Below are positions 12,004 through 22,427 of a DNA stretch of 64,000 nucleotides, in pieces (within the stretch, counting starts at the first letter, position 1; each line of letters starts with the position of its first letter). The notes under the pieces were generated by a model. That model saw only the letters and a list, made by a program, of their open reading frames with translations, ran no database searches and was not told the DNA's origin. The translations under genes were made by a program, and so were the position numbers. The DNA comes from Rhypophila decipiens (Eukaryota; Ascomycota; Sordariomycetes; Sordariales; Naviculisporaceae), in the NCBI GenBank assembly GCA_033297075.1, contig MU858061.1, positions 310,001-374,000 on the forward strand, written 5' to 3'.

Positions 12004-13404
12004 GCGAATCACAGGGATATGTCAGGCGTCGAATTGCTGCAAGGGGAAACCTATGATGCGGGAATGCTTGACACCTAGTCCAGGGACCGAGTCTTGCTCG
12101 CTCTATCTTGGACCATATTACTGATTTTCGTGTCAGGTGGGGCTTCGAGACGACATAGTCTTGGATGTCCCCGTAATGGGGAGAGACACGGAGTCCATCA
12201 CACAGTCATTGATCCTCCCCATTATATGTTGGTGGGTATGAATGTGGCTGATTGAATTTGGGGGTGAAAAGACAAGGTGGTGTGTGGCAGTCAACCGGCT
12301 GCAATAGGCAAAGCCGGCGATGAAGGTTGTTGAATCTGAAAACATTGAACATTTTTCAACAAGGAACGACACAATTACGGCATTTCAACAGCATTCAACA
12401 CTTAGATACAGAAGGAAATTCGGGCTACGAACGAGATATGGTGCGGAACAAACGAAAATATTTGGAATTTACTTGGGCCAGGATTGGTAGAGAGACGGAA
12501 AGTTATGAAGACATGGAACTTGGTTGCTAAGCGGATACCCTTTTGAAGTTCAACACTTTATTTCTAACTTTTGTGCTTCGGTACCTTTCTTTGTGAACTT
12601 TTCTTGGTTGTGATGTCTTGGACGAGAAAATGCCGAGGATATGATGCTTCTTTGAGTTCAAAGATACGCAGTTCGTCAAGCTTGCTTTTCGGTCATCTCC
12701 TTAACCTCTCCCCTGTCGAAAGAATCCCAAAGTTTGAAAGGGGGTCTCCTATACATCTGGGAGAAGACCTAAACTCTATTCGAACTGTTCCCAAAGTTAA
12801 GCTTATAGTTGAGTCACCTGCTGCTCTCCTTATCTGATGGACCAAAAGGAGAGTACTACCCCTATAAAGGCTGTACTTCGCCCACCTCCTGAACAGGCTG
12901 AAAGTTCAGATCGAATCTCGAACCGACAATTGCAACTGGACTTGCTATTGTGCAATAAAGTTCAGATCAAAAAGCCACACCTACAAGTTCAGACCAGGAC
13001 CCTCAACCAACAATTGTAACGACTTGCAACTGTCTGACGCATATTTCATCTCAACATCACATCGATCCTATTATACCCCCTGCCTCCTGACTGGCCTGGC
13101 TGGTGTCATCTGCTACCCCTCAAATACTTAAGCTCCCCACCGACCGAGCTCGCCAACTTCTTCCCTCCTACCAGAATATCTGAACCTGAAATCTTTCAGT
13201 CAAGCCATTCTTCACTTCTTTGACTCCCCTGAAAATACCATCAGATCATCAGATTTGCAGCTCATCCATCCCCTTAATCAACACAACCGACTTTACTGTT
13301 CGCCGGCCAGAAGACCAGTCAACCATCACCCCTCGGCTTCTCTTTCTCGGTCAAACTCATCTTCTCGCTATCTACTTACCAACCTACGCATCACCACTTG
13401 AACG
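12004..13404. other. Intergenic, weak internal repeats
   Basis: No gene is seen. The stretch 12890-13030 contains repeated words: AAAGTTCAGATC twice and near-copies of CGACAATTGCAAC. The final 200 bases before 13405 are C/T-rich and look like the leader of the next gene. Confidence 0.55.
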
Positions 13405-14289
13405 ATGGCTCAAGTCTTTCCAATCTGCTCACTCCCCCCAAAGCCGGCTGACAACAAGCCTGCTGTCTCATTGTCTCTCGATGAAGCCATGAAAGAACTG
13501 GAGCTGGAGCTCCGGAAGAGGGCCAAAGACCACATGGCCCTCGCTCTGGCCGACAAGCCCAACGGCACCACGACTCGTCCGCCACCCTGGTATCGTCGGG
13601 CCGACGATCTCCCCTCCAGCACCCCCGACTTTGGCAGTCTCATCGGCCTCAGCCGTCCCAGGATCTGGATCAAAGACTGGGACAAGGGCCATATTCGTCC
13701 GCGTGGCCAGTTGGACGACTTGAAGCAGGCACAGTTTGAGAAAGCGGAGAGAAGGGAGCAGCGGCCCAAGAACAAGGCTCCTCCCGCTGCTGCTGCCGCC
13801 GCTGCCGCTATCGCAGTTCCCCGTGCCAGCGGGAGCGCCGATGCCAGCGCCACTGCCGGCGGAATCAAGAGCAACAAGCGCAAGGCAGTCGAACTCGACG
13901 ACAGCGAGGACGAGCAAGAAAAACCAGCCACCCAGCTGGCTATTCGACTCAAGATGCCCAAATCAATCGCGGCTGACGAGAGTCAAACCGAGCTGGTGTG
14001 TGTTCGAGTCCGGGTTATTGCAAACAAACGCCGCCGTTTGGCTGAGATTACTCCCGATGGTGACGACTCGGAGGTGGTCTCATCCTGGGCACTGTCGGCG
14101 ACCAACCAACCAACCACCAAGTCACCAGGGCCACCACCACCGTCCCTCAAACAACATACAGCGGGCAGAAGGATTCCACCACCACCGTCCCTCAAACAAC
14201 ATACAGCGGGCAGAAGGATTCCACCACCTCGGCTAGGGCCGTATAACCTTGAAACCGCCAAACAATCACCATTCTCTCATTCTCGGTGA
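13405..14289 (+). CDS. Unknown basic, low-complexity protein (294 aa)
   Basis: This is a single open frame without introns, with no family recognised. The amino third (to about residue 110) looks most ordered. It has a charged helix around residues 28-46 (EAMKELELELRKRAKDH), then PPPWYRRADDLPSSTPDFG and RPRIWIKDWDKGHIRPRGQLDDLKQAQFEKAERREQ. A ten-residue alanine run, a basic patch (KSNKRKA) and an acidic patch (DDSEDEQE) follow. This pattern is common in nuclear proteins. A second basic cluster (NKRRR) could be a nuclear import signal. The carboxyl end is proline-rich and contains a perfect 15-residue tandem duplication. Codon use and the clean start make it a likely gene, but the downstream third may be fast-evolving or mis-framed. 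Confidence 0.6.
   Translation: MAQVFPICSLPPKPADNKPAVSLSLDEAMKELELELRKRAKDHMALALADKPNGTTTRPPPWYRRADDLPSSTPDFGSLIGLSRPRIWIKDWDKGHIRPRGQLDDLKQAQFEKAERREQRPKNKAPPAAAAAAAAIAVPRASGSADASATAGGIKSNKRKAVELDDSEDEQEKPATQLAIRLKMPKSIAADESQTELVCVRVRVIANKRRRLAEITPDGDDSEVVSSWALSATNQPTTKSPGPPPPSLKQHTAGRRIPPPPSLKQHTAGRRIPPPRLGPYNLETAKQSPFSHSR
14131..14220 (+). repeat. Perfect 45-bp tandem duplication in coding sequence
   Basis: Two identical 45-base units (14131-14175, 14176-14220) encode PPPPSLKQHTAGRRI twice. A third copy begins (CCACCACC) and breaks off. The lack of any difference implies a recent slippage event. Confidence 0.95.
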
Positions 14290-16114
14290 GAAGACTGTAT
14301 CAACCAGAAACAACCAACCAGCACATTCTTTGTCGACAACTCCATGTTGACCTAGGAACTACCACCGCTTGCCGGGTACAACAAGAACAACACCATAGCC
14401 ACCAGCTCCTTCATCTCACTTGCTCTCTCTACCTCTTGCGCAATAGATGTTCCCTCGGCAAACTCATCATTCCATACCTTTTACTTTTGTCCACGGCAGT
14501 TTGATAAGGAGTACCACGGCAAGCAAGAGAACCTGGCGCTCCTAGAAGAGCACCAATCCAGTCACTCTCATCTCCCGAAAACTTAGTGTGGAGGGCCTGA
14601 AAGTCTTACTTGCCAAATCGAGCAATGCTCTTTGGAGTAGAACTGTGGTTCTCTGGTATGGAAAGGTTAGTAGCCTCTTTTTTAAAGCCGTGGACAGCTA
14701 GAAAAGAAAGAAAAAGAATAAGAAGGGGGAGAGATGGATTTGAGGTTCATCCTCGAGACAGTATCTGCGTGTAGATTACACACACATACAAAGAGTCCAA
14801 GATTAAGGATCTCAGTCTCAGTCGCTGTCAGTCAGTCAGTCAGTCTCTAATCAAGGCGTGCACCTTAAAGGGGGGCGGGGGGGGGGGGGGGGGTAATAGG
14901 GTAATAAGAGTGGCAAGACGAGACAGAAAGAGTTATCCAGAAGGGGATATATAATGGGAATCCGGTTTTTAACAAAAGTATTAACGTTAATACATTCGCT
15001 TATATCTTGAAAGATTATGGGATGGATAGTCTAGCTAACTACCTACTTACTTACTTTATTATATTAATAACAAGTAACTAATTTAAACATCATATAAAAC
15101 TTCACCCTCTCTGGAGAGAAATAAAAACCACACATGAGTTAATCCTGCTCTTTCTCTTGGCGTCAAGTCTCCCATCTACCGACCTATATGTATACAACTA
15201 GTGTCGACTATTACCTGGTACCAGTACTATTTTAAATTAATCCGCCCGCGCATTTTTTACAAGTCTCTACAAGCCATCCTACTAAACAAGCACTGAACAT
15301 GTTCAACCCACCCTCTACCATATGGCTAGCTAGCCTCCGGTTATTACAAGAGAGCAAAGAGCCCCCTTAAAGAAGAATCAAACTAGACTTATATACATAG
15401 GTCGCTTAGATATACAAGAATATCGGCATCGTGAAGAAGATCAAGCCTCGATGTTGCCCTAATCTATACATATGCCTTCAAGCTCTATGAGATCTAAAGG
15501 ATATAGACTGATGTGTAGGTGTTATTCACATATCAAGACCTGTCATCATGAATCATGTAAATACGGGTGGGTGGGTTCTCGTAAGTTAATTATGTAGGTA
15601 GGTACTTGTGTTCATAAAGGACATGAAAACAATTCAGTAGAATAGTACCTCTTCACACTGATTCCTTTCACGCATTCACGGTTCCTGCATGGAAGACTGC
15701 AGCTGTACGTACGTACAAGACCTTACGTTTTTCGTGCGTCATTCCATTTCCATTGGTAAACCCGCCCGTTTTTTCGCTCTCCCCAATTTTATCCATAAAG
15801 GTCCATGAAATAATGTATACAGTGTAGGTATTATTCGTTTCCTCATTGCCTTCGTCTGTCTTCTCGCATGCTTGCTCTGATATATACATCTACCCCAGGC
15901 TCGACTGTGAGCTCAGGCTGGGCACCGTGCGTCTGATATCGCTCATTCCATATCGTTCCGGGCCTCGAACTATCCCGTAAACCGACCCTGCTGGCCTGCG
16001 ATCTATTGTGGCCTCGCAACCAAGACGGCGAGTTATTCAACTTTCAAGACCTCTCTAACTGCTGAAATGGGCCGCTGACTTTGTCCAGAGAGCGACTCCT
16101 CTAACCGGTCCCAA
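14290..16114. other. Intergenic, partly AT-rich
   Basis: No gene is seen. It holds GTCA tetranucleotide repeats (14828-14844), a poly-G tract (14870-14895), and an AT-rich patch with many TTA/TAA words (about 14960-15240). The right end is the 3' flank of the polyketide synthase gene. Confidence 0.6.
14870..14895. repeat. Poly-G tract of 26 bases with one C
   Basis: A near-pure run of G is interrupted once at 14876. Such tracts can form quadruplexes and are prone to slippage and to sequencing error, so its true length is uncertain. Confidence 0.85.
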
Positions 16115-17539
16115 TTAATCCAGCTCTACGTTGTCCAAAGCCTCACTTATATATGTTTCGTCTTTTGTTTTTGTTATAGTCGTTGCATTACTTTGACCTT
16201 CTGTTGATGGCTTCGTGTCGGCTTTCTGCCCATCTTCCTCATCACCATCCTCACTTGGACCACTGGCCTCGCTCTCCGTCTCGGGCGGGGTCTGCAGCCC
16301 TGATAACCTCCCAGGCCCCCGAGCCATATTACGTTTGAGCATGCACATCTCAATCGTAATGCCCGGTCCAAAGGCACAGCCAACTACGTACTCTTTGGGC
16401 TGTCCCCCAGGCGCCATCTCGTCCATATCCTTGGCCCGAAGTCTGTCGAGGACACTAAATATGGTGGCCGAGCTGCTGTTGCCATGGTTGATGTACGTGT
16501 CATAGCTGGCACGCATGTGCTCGGGTGTGATTTTCATGGCCTTTTCTGCGCCCGTCAAAATGGTAGCTCCGCCGGGGTGCATGGCCCAGTCGAAATCTGT
16601 CGGTTGACCATATGCTGAGGGTAAAGGTGGCAGGTTGCCCAGGAGGGCGGTGTATGTTGGCTCAATGACAGCTTGGGTCAGTTTTGGGACACGAGGCGAG
16701 AGCACCACCTTCCAACCTATTGGGTCAACGTCGAAGCCCAAATCGTCTTCCGTCTCGGGAATCACCTCGTTTTCCCAACCCAAGAGCTGATAAATAGGCT
16801 CGGCCTGCTCGCCCACCCCATTGCTGAGCACCAAGCAGCTGGCGCAGTCACTGAACAGCGCGATACCGATGCGAGTCTCTTGGGTAGCGTTGATGCTATC
16901 CATCTCACTGCGCACCATGGGAGTGCTTATCTCCAGCGCCGTGACCAAGATGCGCGCTGGCTTCCCTCTCATCGCGTGGCCTAGACAGAGGTTCGCGGCG
17001 GCGCGCAAGGCGGCCAGCCCCCCGCTGCACCCAATACCGTGGAGCAGGATCTTTTCTACTTTGTGGCTCAGGCCAAGCTCTTTAGCGACAAAGTGGTCGT
17101 ATCCTGGGTTGGCCGAGTTGGTGCACGTGGTCGATACCATGTGCGTGATCTGCCCTGGCTCTACTCGCGCCTCAGCTAGGGCCTTTTTCGCGGCATTGAT
17201 GGCCAAAGGGACACCGTCTGACATGAAGATCTCGTGTAACTCTTTGATGGTCGGCGCATTGGGCTGGTTGACAATAGGGTGATCGGCATTTCCTACTGAA
17301 GAACGCTGCTCTATTCCTGTGTACTGGTTGATAGCGAGTACCTTTTTCATGCTAGAGGGGGAGACAATTAATATTTCTTTCCATTAGACGTGCAATTGAG
17401 AGTCTTACGCTGGCGAATCTGGGTAGAAGCGCTTGGCCAAGGTGTCGAGGGCGCTGGTGGGCAGAGCATAAGGCGGGTATTGAGCGGCCAAGCCTATGAC
17501 AGAGAGGCCTAGCTCTCCGAAACCAGTGGGTGCAGCCAT
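16115..17539 (-). CDS. Type III polyketide synthase (chalcone-synthase-like)
   Basis: Two exons on the minus strand, 17539-17409 and 17351-16115, are split by a 57-bp intron and give 455 residues. The catalytic triad is in place: Cys152 in HGIGCSGGLAALRAA, His302 in WAMHPGG, and Asn335 in NHGNSSSATI. The family's TCTNSANPG and ALFSDCASC blocks are also present. The enzyme condenses a fatty or aromatic acyl-CoA starter with malonyl-CoA units. Relatives in filamentous fungi make alkylresorcinols, alkylpyrones or resorcylic acids. After the fold ends (about residue 385) there is a 70-residue tail rich in Glu, Asp, Ser and Lys that is not needed for catalysis. No cytochrome P450, oxidase or transporter gene lies next to it, so it is not in an obvious cluster. 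The start ATG gives the expected GELGLSVIGLAAQYPPY amino end. Confidence 0.95.
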
Positions 17540-19599
17540 GGTCTCTGTGTCGAAGGGAAGAAGAGGACGAGAATTAGCCTTGATCGCTCAATTGGCGTTT
17601 TTGGAGGTTTGCAGAGGGGTCTCTCGTCGTTGTCGGTGAGGTTGGGACGTGAAACGGGAAGCCACTGCTCGTGTGGGGCGAGGGGCAGAACGGTGAACCG
17701 GTAGCAATGCTAATAACAGTTGGCTAATGCTCTCGTCGTCCAAAGTACGGTGCCAAAGAGGGAAAAAAGACGGTTTAGGGAGTCCAAGCTGGTTGGAAAT
17801 CGATGTGATCCTCGACAAACGGGTTTGGTTCAAGATTGGAGCTTCACGGTGACAAGAATGGGTCGAGGTAGGTTGACTGTGGGTGCCGTGCAGTGGGCAG
17901 GTTTGAATGAAGTAGCGATAAGCTCGACCAAGAAAAAGTGGCGGGCAAAACGGACGGGGGGCTGGCAGCGGCTCTCAACATCTTTTTATTCTCTTCCGGA
18001 AACTGTCTGAAACCTGGGTCGATCTTTCTGGCCGCCCATGACCGATACACCCATCCGCACTTTCCTTGGAAGATCCGGGGCAGTGGAAATTCGTGCTTGA
18101 TGATTGTCGATATGCAAGGCACTTTGCCGCTCTAATTGGCAGGCACGACTACACACGATACCAGCTTGGCGGTGTGTCTCCTCTCCATCATTCACAAAAC
18201 ACCATCGCCATCATATCATATGTTCTAATGCCAATCAAATATCGACTCTTTTATATCCGCGATAGGCATCTACAACACATTCCTAGCCGCGAAGTCACCA
18301 ATGACCAATGACTTGAAGCTGTTGGCGTGGGAGGCTGCATTTCTTCAACAACTTTTCAATTCTTTTCATCCAACGAGATTCAAATCCGAGGCCGATTGCC
18401 ACTCGTCCACGTACACACCCGCACCTACACTACATACAGATATCGCGGAGCCGGTCCGTCCATCTAATCTGTACCCGTACCTGTATATGATCTAGGTGTG
18501 GCCCAGGTGGCGTAGGGCTTGGTTCTAGAAATATACCTCTGTATCAATGACTTTGCGGATTATCTCTATTCCTTCCAGACATCAACTGTGTGAGGCCCAA
18601 AGTTGAAACGAGCAAAGACAGTCATGAAGAGATCATGATCATGAACAGATTCCCAGCCGCTTCGATGTGTCGGAGGTTGAGCAACGGTAGCTGCCTCTTT
18701 CAGGTCTAGCGGAGTGGATCTCGCCGTTTCGATTTTACCCCGGTCAAATCCATGACGTCGCCGTACACCGTTGACCTTGGACCGAGATCGTGATTCGATT
18801 AATACGAATTAAACCTTGATAAAATGATTTATTCTCAACTCACTGGATTTCAAACACACAATTGGACCGGAGAACATTACGAATCAAGAAGGCTCAGCTC
18901 CTTCTAATCATCAACGCGAGGCGAACTTGGCGGATAATTATCCCCGATATCCCCATCAGGGAAGTCCAAGAGAAGACCGCCAGGGAACTTTTAGCCCGGG
19001 GAACTTTTTGAAATTCATCATCATATTTGTCCCAATACAACACAGATTACGAAATCAAGGAGGCTGATCATGTATCTCCCCGCAATCGGGACCCAATCAG
19101 TCGGGCCACACTCGACAGAATTACCTCATCAAACGTCTGGCCCATCTCACATAACCTGCAGGAACCTGGAACTCCAATTCTCACTTACAACTGTACCATT
19201 ATGGGTGCGGTGTATCGGATGAACAATTACCGATGTTCGGATAGCCTCTCATATCATGTCACAAGATCACATTAGCAAAGAGACGACCAGAGGACATGGC
19301 CTACTTACTGAGTAAGAAATACCAAAGTAAGATACCGAATAGGGTTAAACTTAACAAATGAACAAGCAGTGAGAACGAAAATATCCTAGGTATCAAACCA
19401 CAAAAAGGTGATCTGTTGCTGATGCTCAAGCTTAACATGTTTTGTCCGCAACAAGAAAGTAGGTAACCAAGCAGAACACGACTACACTGTCGCTCTCCCC
19501 CTCTAATGAAGCAATCTCCCCACGCTCTCAACTTACACTTTTCTCCGGGTCAGGCGTTCCATGACACCTGACCAACCGCCATCACCCATCACCGACCGC
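17540..19599. other. Intergenic upstream of polyketide synthase and downstream of pex11
   Basis: About 2 kb without a recognisable gene on either strand. It contains a CRE-like TGACGTCG at about 18752. No transposon ends or long repeats were noticed. Confidence 0.55.
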
Positions 19600-20367
19600 T
19601 TAAGCAGTTTTCTTCCATTGCGTGTAAACACCAATCAAACTGCTCAATGTACCAGCCAGGCCGACGAAGCCGTCGTCAAAGTTGACCCAGCCGAGGGCCG
19701 AGGACGGAACGGTGAAATCGCAAAGGTCCGAGGTGAGCTGTAGCTGGGCGGCCTTGCGCTCCCTATGATCACATCATTGTCAGTAAACCATTCAACCTAA
19801 TCAAGAGGAAAGGAAAAAGACTCACAAAACAATCCTCTTGCCCTCCACAACCCCCTCGCCCTCCTTCTTATCAACCTTGGCCTCCCTCTGCTTCAGCCTC
19901 CAGAGGGTATAAGTCTGCGCAACAATACTAAACATGATGCCAATCGCCCAGAACCGAAAGGCCTCCTGCTGCAACCTCTTGGCATTCTTGCTCTTCCTCA
20001 CCCCGACCGCATCCAGCAGCGTCGCAAGATCCATGCTCAGATAGCCCGCATAGCCCAGCTGTCTGCCCACCGCGGCATAGCGGAGGACGGGGTCCATGGT
20101 CTTGGCATCGGCCGCCACGGCCGCGGCCTTGAAGTGCTCGATGTTCTTGCCCGCGCGGAGGACTTTGCGGACGAGGCCGAATTGTTTCTTGAGCTGCTCC
20201 CATGGCGCGATCGACGTCTGCACGGCGTTGGTCCGGAGGAGGTACCATGCGTAGAAGCGCGCAAAGTACTGGATTGTGCGGAGGAGCTTGTCGCGGCCTA
20301 CTGTTGTGCCTACGAATTTGAGGTAGTGCGATACGCTGGGGTGGTAGATTAGGGCGTCGGCTACCAT
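19600..20367 (-). CDS. pex11: Pex11 family peroxisome membrane protein
   Basis: Two minus-strand exons, 20367-19826 and 19762-19600, are separated by a 63-bp intron and give 234 residues. The amino end MVADALIYHPSVSHYLKFVGTT, with GRDKLLRTIQYFARF following, is the typical Pex11 opening, where an amphipathic helix inserts in the peroxisomal membrane. KVLRAGKNIEHF and the GYLSMD...LLDAVG block are also typical. The spliced second exon supplies the conserved end, LGWVNFDDGFVGLAGTLSSLIGVYTQWKKTA-type. The protein elongates and divides peroxisomes. The length matches yeast Pex11 (236). The leader before the ATG is A/C-rich, as in well-expressed fungal genes. Confidence 0.95.
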
Positions 20368-21170
20368 TTTGACGAATTTTGGGATTGGATTTGTCTGTTT
20401 AGTTTTGTTGTTGTTGCTGTCGTCGTCGATGTGCAATGGTCGGGACGGGCGGGATAAATTGTCGCAAGTTCGTTGCTTGTGGCTCGAGTCGTATGACAAG
20501 GACACGAAGGTCGTGATACTCGTCTTTGTTGGGATGGAAAACAAGTGATCAACGCTATAGCAGTAAAAATAAGTCTTGTCGTGGAAGTAGGATAGGGTAC
20601 TGGTTATCGATTGAATCCGAGGAATAAAGAAGATGCGTCGTGCTTCAAAGGAGAGGACTTCCCATCGCGTGGTGGATGGACAAGTTTGACTCGGCAAAAG
20701 GAGGTGGGAAGCACATGCCGAGGTCGTCTCGCTCGGCTGTGCTTCAAGTTGCAGGGGACGGCCCTTGGCCGCCCGCTACTGCAGCGCATGTTGTGCGGGG
20801 TCTTCCCCAATTCCCCACGACTCGACATCGGCTTCTCTTTCTGGGCAGCGGCGACAAAGGCAACACATGGGAGCCATGAGAAGATCATCTCAACTTGGGA
20901 GTCGACCGACCCCTGAGCTTGTCGACTCATGCATGCACTTGGTCTTGACCGGTGCGCCCACGGTTGTGGCTCTAAAACTTCTTGTTGGGAATGGGCTTGA
21001 AGACGAAAATAGAATCTGCTCAGGTAAACTGGAAACAACATTGATGGACAACAGGTTTCGTCCCAAAAGGCTCAATAGATCATGATATCATGCTGTGAAT
21101 TCTAGATGCACAATCCCGCCAAAGTCTATGTAGAGCAAGCCTGTGTCTTGTAGAAAGTGAAGCGTCCCAT
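20368..21170. other. Intergenic between nitronate monooxygenase and pex11
   Basis: About 800 bp serving as the pex11 promoter and the 3' flank of the next minus-strand gene. The open frames here are antisense shadows without known content. Confidence 0.6.
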
Positions 21171-22427
21171 CTATAACTTGGAGCCCGGAGTAAACAGCGA
21201 GAGCTTCTCTTTTAGAGTCTCCTCGGCTTCCTTCTCGATGCGCGCAATAAGGTCCTTGCAAGTGGGGATGTCATTGATCAGACCGATAACCTGGCCGGCC
21301 GTCCAGACGCCGTACTCTGGGTCGCCGTTGATAAAGACCTCGCGTCCACGCTTGCCACTGACGAAGGGGGCGATCTCTGAAAACTCTCCCGACTTGCTCT
21401 CCTTCTCAACCTTGAGAGCCTCCTCTGTAACCTTGTTTCGGTAGAGGCGGGTAGTGTTGCGCCAGCGCCGGAGGACCAGGGCCGTGTCGGTCTCGTCCGC
21501 CTTTACGATAGTCTCCTTGATGTTTTGATGAATGGGGCTCTCGACAGTGCAGAGGAAGCGGGTGCCCATGTTGACACCGCAGGCGCCGAGAGCAAGAGCT
21601 GCAGCCAGACCCTGGCCGTCCGCAAAGCCACCCGAGGCGATAAAAGGCACCTTCAGGGTCTGCCGAGCCTTGCTGAGAAGAATAAAGTTTGTGATATCCG
21701 ACTCACCCACGTGGCTGTAAGAACCTTGTCAGTAAGGCTCACTGAGGCGTCAGTAATGGAGTCGACTTACCCAGCACACTCGAACCCATCAATGCTCAGG
21801 AAATCAACACCAAGCTTGACAGCTGACTGGGCGTGCCTGATGGTGGTGCACTTGTGCAGGACAATGATACCCGCCTTCTTGAGCTTGGCGATGACGGGGC
21901 CAGGAGAGTTACCGGCAGTCTCGACAATCTTGACGCCCTCATCAATGACGACCTGGGCGTAGGCATCGTAGTCGGGAGGAACAAGAGCAGGCAGCAAGGT
22001 GATGTTGACGGCGAAAGGACGCGTGGTCATCTTCCGGCACTTGCGGATCTCCTGACGGAGGCCCTCGGGCTCGGGGAAGATGAGTGCGGTAATGATGCCC
22101 AAACCTCCGGCGTTGGACACGGCGCTTGCCAACTCGGCATACCCCACATGCTGTTAGAGAATCGGCCACGTTAGTTCGGCATCCCGGCGTGCAACGGGGC
22201 ATAATCTCGGACGGGCCCGAGGGCGAGTACTCACCTGCATGCCGCCCTGTACAACAGGTACTAAAAGGTACAAAATCAAGCCATGTCAGCCTCATTTTTC
22301 CTTTTCTTTTGCTCAACCTTGTCCACCACGTTTCGAATTGTTCCAGAAAGATGACGCAACGTTATTGTTGGGAGTTATACGCACCGGTTATGCCTAGGCG
22401 GCGGGTAAGCTCAGTGTTGAAAGGCAT
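21171..22427 (-). CDS. Nitronate monooxygenase (2-nitropropane dioxygenase family)
   Basis: Four minus-strand exons are needed: 22427-22385, 22260-22235, 22150-21771 and 21714-21171. They give 330 residues. The first two, of only 43 and 26 bases, rebuild the family's amino end MPFNTELTRRLGI...PVVQGGMQHVGYAELASAVSNAGGLG, whose glycines line the flavin. Further markers are VNITLLPAL, SIDGFECAGHVGE (catalytic-loop His region), PFIASGGFADG and ALGACGVNMGTRF, which bind the FMN phosphate in a TIM barrel. The enzyme oxidises alkyl nitronates such as propionate 3-nitronate and so protects from nitro-toxins. The carboxyl end is Lys/Glu-rich. The match is strong and only the natural substrate is open. 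Confidence 0.95.

Noticed and set aside
16115..22427. A secondary-metabolite cluster around the polyketide synthase
   Set aside because: The nearest genes are Pex11 and a nitronate monooxygenase at 2 kb and more, with no transporter, regulator or oxidase, so clustering is not supported.
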